From JAUREX01 sp044356825 (lineage in GTDB: Bacteria > Pseudomonadota > Alphaproteobacteria > Rhodobacterales > Rhodobacteraceae): a stretch of DNA of 5,156 nucleotides. Location of the stretch: contig JBIKVM010000208.1 of NCBI GenBank assembly GCA_044356825.1, forward strand, positions 1 to 5,156, read 5' to 3'. A program made the position numbers and the translations under genes. The notes below the pieces were generated by a model that saw only the letters and a list, made by a program, of their open reading frames with translations, made no database searches and was not told the DNA's origin. Shown piece by piece: positions 1 to 5,156 of the stretch (its first letter is position 1; every line of letters starts with the position of its first letter).

Positions 1-3000
1 GGCGGGGGCCGGCGCGGGGGGTAGGGTGGGGGGCAGGGTGGGGGGCGGGGGCGCCCGCCGGGGGGCGGGCCTCGTCGCCGCGGCCGCCGCCGATGCCCTG
101 AAACCGCGCCCCCGCCCCTTCGGCCAGCACCGACAGATGGGCCGAGATATCCTCGATCACCTCGGCGATGACATGCACGACCGGCCCGTCGCGCTCGATC
201 CGGCCCGTGACGCGCATCAGCCGCGCCCCCAGCACCGCGCGGCGGAAGATCTCGTAGACGCGCGGCCAGATCACCACATTCGCCACCCCCGTCTCGTCCT
301 CGAGCGTGGCGAAGATCACCCCCGAGGCGGTGCCGGGGCGCTGGCGGGTGATGACGAGGCCGCAGACCGCGATGCGCCCCCTCGCCGCCATGCCCGCCAG
401 CCCGGCATGCGGGCACAGCCCCGGCAGCGCGGGGCGCAGCAGTTCCATCGGATGGGCCCGCAGCGACAGCCGGAGCGAGAGGTAATCCTCGATCACCTCC
501 TCGCCGAGCGTCATCGGCGGCAGGGCGGGGGCGGGGTCGGCCGCGCCCTCGCCGTCGGCGCCGAAGAGCGGCAGCGGCCGCGCCCCCCGGATCGCCCGCA
601 CCGACCAGAGCGCGTCGCGCCGCCCGAGCCCCAGCGCCGCGAAGGCATCGCCCTCGGCCAGCCGTTCGAGCGTCGCGGGCGCCACCCCGGCGCGGCGCCA
701 GACGCTCTCGGGGTCGGGATAGCCGTTGGCGCGGGCGGCGACGATCCAGCGCGCATCCTCCTCGGGCAGGCCGCGCACCTGCCGCAGCCCGAGCCGCAGC
801 GCCAGCCGCCCGTCGGCGCGCCGTTCGAGCGTGCAGTCCCAGCCGCTGTCGTTGACCGAGACGGGCCGCACCTCGACCCCGTGGGCGCGCACGTCCTGCA
901 CGATCTGGGCCGGCGCATAGAAGCCCATCGGCTGGGCGTTGAGCAGCGCACAGGCAAAGGCCGCCGGGTGATGGCGCTTCATCCAGGCCGAGGCATAGAC
1001 GAGCAGCGCGAAGCTTGCCGCGTGGCTTTCGGGAAAGCCGTATTCGCCGAAGCCCTCGATCTGGGCAAAGCAGCGCGCGGCGAAATCGGGCGCATAGCCG
1101 CGTTCGAGCATCCCGGCCACGAACCGGTCGCGAAAGGTGCCGATCGTGCCCATCTTGCGAAAGGTCGCGAGCGAGCGGCGCAGCCGGTCGGCCTCTTCGG
1201 GGGTGAAGCCCGCGGCGACGACGGCGATCTGCATCGCCTGTTCCTGAAAGAGCGGCACGCCCAGCGTCCGTCCGAGCACGCCGCGCAGCTCGGCCGAGGG
1301 CAGCTCGGCCCGCTCGCGCCCCTGCCGGCGGGCCAGATAGGGATGCACCATCCCGCCCTGGATGGGGCCGGGGCGCACGATCGCGACCTCGATCACGAGG
1401 TCGTAGAAGCAGCGCGGCCGCATCCGGGGCAGGAAGTTCATCTGTGCCCGGCTCTCGACCTGAAAGACCCCGACGGCATCGGCCCGGCAGAGCATGTCGT
1501 AGACGGCCGGATCCTCGCGCGGGATGGTATCGAGGCCGAGCCGCGGCCCGCCATGGGCGGCGATGAGGTCGAACCCCCGGCGCAGGCAGCTCAGCATCCC
1601 GAGCGCGAGGATGTCGACCTTGAGGATGCCGAGCGCGTCGATGTCGTCCTTGTCCCATTCGATGACGGTGCGCCCCTCCATCGCCGCGTTCTCGATCGGG
1701 CAGAGCTCGTCCAGCCGGCCGCGGGTGATGACGAATCCCCCCACATGCTGCGAGAGGTGGCGCGGAAAGCCGATGATCTCGGCGATCAGGCGCAGCGTGC
1801 GCGCCAGCCGCCGGTCGGCCGGATCGAGCCCGAGTGCGGCCAGATGCGCGGCCTCGGGCGGGCCGTCCGACCAGCTCCAGCTCTGGCCCGCGATGGCAGC
1901 GAGCAGATCCTGCGACAGGCCCATGACCTTGCCCACCTCGCGGATGGCGGCGCGGGTGCGGAAGTGGATGACGGTGGCGCAAAGCCCCGCCCGCTCGCGC
2001 CCGTAGGTGTCGTAGATGTGCTGGATGACCTCCTCGCGCCGCTCGTGCTCGAAATCGACATCGATGTCGGGCGGCTCGCCGCGGGCCTCGGACATGAATC
2101 GCTCGAACACCATGCTGATGACATCGGGCGCGACCTCGGTGATGCCGAGCGCATAGCAGATGACCGAATTGGCCGCCGACCCCCGCCCCTGGCAGAGGAT
2201 GCCGCGGCCGCGGGCGAAGGCCACGATGTCGTTGACGGTCAGGAAATAGGCGGCGAAGCCCAGCCGGGCGACGATGCGCAACTCCTTGGCGACCTTGGCG
2301 GCGGTGTCGGCCGGCACGCCCGCCGGAAAGCGCCGCGCGAGGCCCGCCGCCGTCAGCCGCTCGAGCCGGGCCTGCGGCGCCTCGTCGCCCGCCACCTCGT
2401 CGGGGTATTCGTAGGAGAGATCGTCGAGCGAAAAGGCGCACCCCTCGGCGATCTCGACCGTGCGGCGGATGGCGGCGGGGTGGGCGGCAAAGAGGCGCGC
2501 CATCTCGGCCGGGGGGCGCAGCCGGCGCTCGGCGTTGGGCAGGGCGTGGCGGCCGAGGCGGTCGATGGTGCGCCCGAGGCGGATGCAGCACAGCACATCG
2601 GCAAGGCTGCGCCGCGCGGCGTGGTGCATCAGCACATCGCCCGCCGCGACCATCGGCATCCCCACATCCTGCGCCAGCCGCGCGCAGGCATCGAGCCGGG
2701 CCGCGTCGCGCCCGTCCCAGCGCGGCACCGCGCCCAGATGGCACAGCCCCGGCCGCGCGCGCGCCATCGCGACGAGGTCGGCCGCCGCCGCCCCGATCGC
2801 GGGGCCGAGCGGGTCGGGCGGCAGCGCGATCAGCCACAGCCCCGCCCCCACCCCCGCCAGATCGGCCCGGCGCAGGTCGCACCCCCCCTTGGCCGCCCGC
2901 CGCTTGCCCGCCGAGATCAGGCGCGAGAGCGCGGCATAGCCCGCCCGGTCGCGCGGCAGCGCCACCCATTCCACCGCGCTGTCGGCCAGCACGATCCGCG

Positions 3001-3349
3001 CCGCGGGGATGAGGCGCGGCAACGGTCTGGCCAGGGCCGGGGCCGGGGCCGCGACCCCGCCGCCCGGCCCCCGCGCCTGGCGGCTCGACGGATCGATGCG
3101 CCGCTGCGAGCGGATCGTGGCCGCCCCGCCCTCGGCCCGGGCGCGCGCCAGCTCGCGCAGGGCGACATGGGCGCGCACGACGCCCGCAAGGCTGTTGCGG
3201 TCGGCGATGGCGATGGCGGCAAGGCCCAGCTCGGCGGCGCGGGCGACCATCTCCTCGGGGTGCGAGGCGCCGGTGAGAAAGGTGAAGTTCGTCATCGCGC
3301 AGAGCTCGGCATAGGCGGGAGCGGGGGCGGGAGGGGCGCGGCGGGTCAT
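1..3349 (-). CDS. dnaE2: Error-prone DNA polymerase DnaE2 (C-family, SOS-induced), C-terminus cut by window edge
   Basis: This is the translesion replicative-type polymerase of the ImuA-ImuB-DnaE2 mutasome. The frame is open for 1116 codons to the window edge; the family is usually about 1050-1200 residues, so only a short C-terminal end is missing. Domains in order: PHP-like domain (about 13-250), polymerase palm with QGRGSAANS at 387-395 and PPDIDVDF whose D430 and D432 match the Pol III alpha catalytic pair, the third aspartate D579 in KVDILAL, QHVGGF at 534-539, the FQVESRAQMNF block from F629, helix-hairpin-helix region (about 851-920), and an OB fold (about 993-1070). The PHP metal ligands are replaced: where Pol III alpha has HLxVHSD this protein has E15, M19 and N21, as is common in DnaE2. 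The ATG overlaps the imuB stop as ATGA, with AGGG nine bases upstream (3359-3362), indicating coupled translation. Odd points are a low-complexity insert at 69-111 and a Pro/Ala/His tail after about 1083. Residue matches are seen; function is inferred from the family. Confidence 0.96.
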   Translation of the reverse strand, partial: MTRRAPPAPAPAYAELCAMTNFTFLTGASHPEEMVARAAELGLAAIAIADRNSLAGVVRAHVALRELARARAEGGAATIRSQRRIDPSSRQARGPGGGVAAPAPALARPLPRLIPAARIVLADSAVEWVALPRDRAGYAALSRLISAGKRRAAKGGCDLRRADLAGVGAGLWLIALPPDPLGPAIGAAAADLVAMARARPGLCHLGAVPRWDGRDAARLDACARLAQDVGMPMVAAGDVLMHHAARRSLADVLCCIRLGRTIDRLGRHALPNAERRLRPPAEMARLFAAHPAAIRRTVEIAEGCAFSLDDLSYEYPDEVAGDEAPQARLERLTAAGLARRFPAGVPADTAAKVAKELRIVARLGFAAYFLTVNDIVAFARGRGILCQGRGSAANSVICYALGITEVAPDVISMVFERFMSEARGEPPDIDVDFEHERREEVIQHIYDTYGRERAGLCATVIHFRTRAAIREVGKVMGLSQDLLAAIAGQSWSWSDGPPEAAHLAALGLDPADRRLARTLRLIAEIIGFPRHLSQHVGGFVITRGRLDELCPIENAAMEGRTVIEWDKDDIDALGILKVDILALGMLSCLRRGFDLIAAHGGPRLGLDTIPREDPAVYDMLCRADAVGVFQVESRAQMNFLPRMRPRCFYDLVIEVAIVRPGPIQGGMVHPYLARRQGRERAELPSAELRGVLGRTLGVPLFQEQAMQIAVVAAGFTPEEADRLRRSLATFRKMGTIGTFRDRFVAGMLERGYAPDFAARCFAQIEGFGEYGFPESHAASFALLVYASAWMKRHHPAAFACALLNAQPMGFYAPAQIVQDVRAHGVEVRPVSVNDSGWDCTLERRADGRLALRLGLRQVRGLPEEDARWIVAARANGYPDPESVWRRAGVAPATLERLAEGDAFAALGLGRRDALWSVRAIRGARPLPLFGADGEGAADPAPALPPMTLGEEVIEDYLSLRLSLRAHPMELLRPALPGLCPHAGLAGMAARGRIAVCGLVITRQRPGTASGVIFATLEDETGVANVVIWPRVYEIFRRAVLGARLMRVTGRIERDGPVVHVIAEVIEDISAHLSVLAEGAGARFQGIGGGRGDEARPPAGAPAPHPAPHPTPRAGPR
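16..51 (+). other. G-quadruplex-forming sequence candidate within dnaE2
   Basis: The plus strand (template strand for dnaE2) has G runs at 16-21, 24-26, 28-33, 36-38, 40-45 and 47-51, separated by only one or two bases (TA, T, CA, T, C). Six runs of at least three Gs with such short loops fit the standard G-quadruplex pattern well. Further runs at 4-8, 60-65 and 67-69 extend the tract. Whether it folds in the cell cannot be seen from sequence. Confidence 0.7.
23..46 (-). repeat. Two tandem 12-base units in the 3' part of dnaE2
   Basis: The plus-strand unit AGGGTGGGGGGC occurs at 23-34 and again, identically, at 35-46. It is four codons long and in frame with dnaE2, giving two Ala-Pro-His-Pro units in the proline-rich tail (a further partial unit reads Thr-Pro). 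Changes in copy number would add or remove four residues without a frameshift. Confidence 0.9.
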
Positions 3350-4848
3350 GCGAATTCGCCCTGCACCGCCCAGCCCGGCGCCTGCGGCGTGTGAAAGAGC
3401 CACAGCCGCGGCCCCTCGGCCGTCTGCACGCGCCAGTAATCGCGCACCCCGCCGCGCCAGGCCGGATCGTCGAACCACCATTCGGGGGCGATGCGCTCGG
3501 GCCCCGTGGCCCACAGGGTGCAAAGCCGCCGCCCCCGCCAGCGGAAGCGGGCGGGCGGATCGGCGCCGGGCGGGGCATCGGCATGTTCGGGGGGAAAGAG
3601 GATCAGCGGCCGCTCCGGCCCGTCCGGCGCGGGCCAGGGCGTGCGGGCGGCGGCCCAGCCCTCGGGCGTCGCCGCGGCGAGGACGAGGAAGCTGCGCTCG
3701 GGGATGTGGCTCTCGGCCGGGGCGAGGCGCTGGAGCGCCTCGAACCCCAGCCGGTTGCCAAGCCGGGTGAGGAGGTCGGCCATCCCCTCATCCGTCGCGC
3801 CGGGGGCGGCGCCGGCCGCGATCTGGACCGGCGGCATCGGCTCGGTCGCGGGCGCCGAGAGGCGCAGCCGCTCGATCCCGAAGCCCGCGTCGATCTCCTC
3901 GAGCCGCGGGGCAAAGAGGCGCGCGATCCCGGCCGCATCGTGGCGGGCCCGCGCGAGGCCGAGCGCCAGGCACGCCGTGCCGCCATCGACGCGGGCAGCC
4001 TCGAGCACCAGCCGCCGCGCCCCCTGCCCTGCCGCCGCGAGCCGGTCGCACAGCCGCCCGAGCAGCCGTTCGAGCCCCGCCGCCACATCCTCGGTCCGCC
4101 CGATCGGCTCGGGCAGCGTCAGCCGCGCGGCAAAGGGCGGGGCCGCGATCTCGGGCGAGATCGGCTCGGCCAGGGCGCCGAGCGCCTGATCGAGCCGCAT
4201 CACCACCTCGGGCCCGAAGCGCCGCGCCATCCCCGCCCGCGGCAGCGCGGCCAGATCGGCGATGCGCCGCAGACCGAGCCGCCCGAGCGCCTCGGCCGCC
4301 GCGGGCGGGATGCGCAGCGCGGCGGGCGGCAGCGCCCCGATGGCCCCGAGCGTCGCGCCGGGGGCCGCGACGCCCCCGCCGTGGCGGGCAAGCGCCCAGG
4401 CCGCGCCGGGCGTGTCCGCGATGCCCGTCACCGCCGCGAAGCCCGCCCGCCCGAGGCCCGCCGCCATCGCCGCGCCAAGGCCCGCCTCGCCGCCGAAGAG
4501 ATGCCCGACCCCGGCGATGTCGAGCGCGAGCGCATCCGCCCCCATCCGCCCGACGAGCGGCGAGAACCGCCCCGCCCAGCGGATGATCGCCCCGAGCGCC
4601 GCCGCATCCGCGCCCGGATCGGCCGGGCGGGTGACAAGCCCGGGGCAGAGCGCGCGCGCATCGGCGAGCGTCATCCCCGCCCCGAGCCCCTGCGCCCCCG
4701 CCGCCGCCGAGACAGAGGCAAGGATCTGCCGCCCCCCCGCCTCGGCCACCACCGCGAAGGGCTGGCCGGGGTCGGGCCGGACCCGGCGCGCGGCCCGGTC
4801 GCTCGCCAGCCGGGGTAGCCACACCACCGCAATCCGCCGCGCGCGCAT
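3346..4848 (-). CDS. imuB: ImuB, catalytically defective Y-family polymerase-like protein of the SOS mutasome
   Basis: In characterised systems ImuB is a non-catalytic adaptor that links DnaE2 to the sliding clamp. The 500-residue protein starts with the family's RIAVVWLPRLASDR (5-18), which replaces the first metal-binding DinB motif. LALDIAGVGHLFGGE (107-121) is the ImuB form of the DinB segment SLDEAYLDV: D105 remains, but the partner glutamate is A106. A helix-hairpin-helix region lies at about 180-210, a little-finger-like domain at about 235-335, and the ImuB-specific C-terminal part at about 355-500, with RLAPAESHIPERS (374-386) and RDYWRV (469-474). The frame is open up to 4944, but the start at 4848 is preferred: it matches the family N-terminus, has GGAG nine bases upstream, and lies downstream of the LexA box, whereas longer versions would translate the operator. 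The clamp-binding position (around Q342) has QIAAGA rather than a QLxLF-type motif. It is the first gene of the pair with dnaE2, overlapping it by four bases. Confidence 0.95.
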   Translation of the reverse strand: MRARRIAVVWLPRLASDRAARRVRPDPGQPFAVVAEAGGRQILASVSAAAGAQGLGAGMTLADARALCPGLVTRPADPGADAAALGAIIRWAGRFSPLVGRMGADALALDIAGVGHLFGGEAGLGAAMAAGLGRAGFAAVTGIADTPGAAWALARHGGGVAAPGATLGAIGALPPAALRIPPAAAEALGRLGLRRIADLAALPRAGMARRFGPEVVMRLDQALGALAEPISPEIAAPPFAARLTLPEPIGRTEDVAAGLERLLGRLCDRLAAAGQGARRLVLEAARVDGGTACLALGLARARHDAAGIARLFAPRLEEIDAGFGIERLRLSAPATEPMPPVQIAAGAAPGATDEGMADLLTRLGNRLGFEALQRLAPAESHIPERSFLVLAAATPEGWAAARTPWPAPDGPERPLILFPPEHADAPPGADPPARFRWRGRRLCTLWATGPERIAPEWWFDDPAWRGGVRDYWRVQTAEGPRLWLFHTPQAPGWAVQGEFA

Positions 4849-4857
4849 CGCCCGATT

Positions 4858-4861
4858 CTCC
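4858..4861 (-). promoter_or_regulatory. Ribosome binding site that sets the imuB start
   Basis: The minus strand reads GGAG nine bases before the ATG at 4848-4846. It supports this start over the upstream in-frame ATGs at 4866, 4887 and 4944. The ATG at 4866 would lie at the predicted transcription start, and the other two at or beyond the operator. Confidence 0.6.
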
Positions 4862-4865
4862 GTCA

Positions 4866-4878
4866 TGTTCGTATTATG
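4866..4878 (-). promoter_or_regulatory. Possible -10 element and transcription start of imuB-dnaE2, inside the LexA box
   Basis: On the minus strand CATAAT (4878-4873) is the best match to a sigma-70 -10 hexamer in the intergenic region. It would place the start of transcription near 4866 and give an 18-base leader that holds the Shine-Dalgarno sequence. The -35 is unclear: the hexamer at 17-base spacing is CGCCTG, a poor match, while a TTGCCG lies 21 bases upstream. The element overlaps the operator, so LexA binding would exclude RNA polymerase. Confidence 0.45.
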
Positions 4879-4881
4879 TTC
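4867..4881 (-). promoter_or_regulatory. LexA operator (SOS box), alphaproteobacterial type
   Basis: The plus strand reads GTTCGTATTATGTTC, a perfect GTTC-N7-GTTC direct repeat; on the strand of imuB it is GAAC-N7-GAAC. This is the LexA site described for Rhodobacter and relatives. It ends 18 bases before the chosen imuB ATG, and the AT-rich spacer stands out from the surrounding GC-rich DNA. I saw no second GTTC-N7-GTTC in the window. LexA bound here would block transcription of imuB-dnaE2 until DNA damage triggers its self-cleavage. Confidence 0.93.
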
Positions 4882-4971
4882 TATCATCACCCCCGCAGGC
4901 GGCAAGGGCCCGGCACGCAGCGCGCCGACACGGCGGGGCCGCATGGGGGTGGTCGGCGACCCCGGTTGTTC

Positions 4972-5156
4972 CTAGATCTCGAACGCGCCTTGCCGGCCGC
5001 CCTCCTCGCGCGCCGCGCGGCGAAAGGTGTCGGCGCGGCGCAGGGGCAGCGCCACCGCGCGCTCGCGCAGCGCCATCGCCTGTTCGACCGTCACGATCTG
5101 GAGGCGCGGGACGGGGCTGCAGTCCTCGAGCGTGAACTGGCCGGCCGCGGCGGCCT
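4972..5156 (-). CDS. C-terminal 60 codons of an upstream gene, possibly a Mod-type DNA methyltransferase
   Basis: The frame is open from the window edge to a TAG at 4972-4974 and has the same strong G/C preference at third positions as imuB and dnaE2, which supports real coding. The visible tail contains FTLEDCSPVPRLQIVTVEQ (residues 6-24 of the fragment), then RRADTFRRAAREEGGRQG and a final AFEI. A PRLQIVTVE segment followed by a TF(R/K)(R/K)A(A)RE end is, from memory, typical of the C-termini of adenine-specific DNA methyltransferases of the Mod/COG2189 kind. No catalytic motif is inside the window, so the function is a weak inference. It does not resemble ImuA, whose gene usually precedes imuB. 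It reads in the same direction as imuB but ends 123 bases before its start, with a LexA-controlled promoter between, so it is probably a separate transcription unit. Confidence 0.6.
   Translation of the reverse strand, partial: AAAAGQFTLEDCSPVPRLQIVTVEQAMALRERAVALPLRRADTFRRAAREEGGRQGAFEI

Noticed and set aside
26..3394. A plus-strand open frame of 1122 codons
   Set aside because: Its codons are in exact register opposite those of dnaE2. In GC-rich genes TTA, CTA and TCA codons are rare, so the opposite strand lacks stops. The translation is Arg/Ala/Gly/Pro/Asp/His-rich with no domain, while the minus-strand reading matches DnaE2 along its whole length.
3391..4818. A plus-strand open frame of 475 codons
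   Set aside because: It is the in-register mirror of imuB, with the same biased composition and no recognisable domain.
4849..4944. A 32-residue N-terminal extension of ImuB, starting at the ATG at 4944
   Set aside because: It would translate through the LexA box, is not part of the family's usual N-terminus, and the ATG at 4848 has a better-placed Shine-Dalgarno sequence.
4948..4963. A hairpin downstream of the upstream gene (GGTC/GACC stem, GGC loop, extended by two pairs past a bulged T), as a terminator
   Set aside because: The stem is short and interrupted, and no T tract follows on the minus strand. A smaller CGCCG/CGGCG hairpin at 4923-4935 has the same problem. In DNA this GC-rich such stems are expected by chance.
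4968..4984. GTTC-N9-GAAC around an AGATCT, resembling a second LexA-like site
   Set aside because: The halves are inverted with nine bases between them, which fits neither the alphaproteobacterial direct repeat GTTC-N7-GTTC nor the Gram-positive GAAC-N4-GTTC site. It overlaps the stop codon of the upstream gene and is probably chance.
1..5156. tRNA, rRNA, CRISPR arrays, insertion sequences or attachment sites
   Set aside because: No repeat-spacer pattern, terminal inverted repeats, transposase-like protein or RNA-gene motif was visible; nearly the whole window is taken up by the three minus-strand genes.

Overview
The window looks like chromosomal DNA from a very GC-rich alphaproteobacterium, probably of the Rhodobacter/Rhodovulum/Paracoccus type. 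Codons end almost always in G or C, and the one clear regulatory site is a GTTC-N7-GTTC LexA box, the form described for Rhodobacter and other alphaproteobacteria. The taxon is an inference; nothing in the window names the species. All three genes I can support lie on the minus strand, so the window reads right to left.

Layout in the direction of transcription. Positions 5156-4972 hold the last 60 codons of a gene that starts outside the window; its tail resembles Mod-type DNA methyltransferases, a weak assignment. Positions 4971-4849 form a 123-base intergenic stretch with the LexA box (4867-4881), a possible -10 element inside it, and a Shine-Dalgarno sequence. Positions 4848-3346 encode ImuB, a Y-family polymerase relative that lacks catalytic acids. 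Positions 3349-1 encode DnaE2, the error-prone C-family polymerase. It overlaps imuB by an ATGA and runs off the left edge with only its extreme C-terminus missing. The dnaE2 frame is open for 1116 codons and was read through from start to window edge.

imuB and dnaE2 form an SOS mutagenesis operon. After DNA damage LexA is cleaved, the operon is transcribed, and ImuB is expected to recruit DnaE2 to the sliding clamp for translesion synthesis. The usual third member, imuA, is not upstream of imuB, where it normally sits. The system itself is known, not new. The points worth a second look are the missing imuA, the poor clamp-binding motif in ImuB, a proline-rich DnaE2 tail written in a tandem repeat with strong G-quadruplex potential, and the overlap of LexA box, promoter and start.

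Very long open frames on the plus strand (26-3394 and 3391-4818) are codon-register mirror images of dnaE2 and imuB and are not genes.
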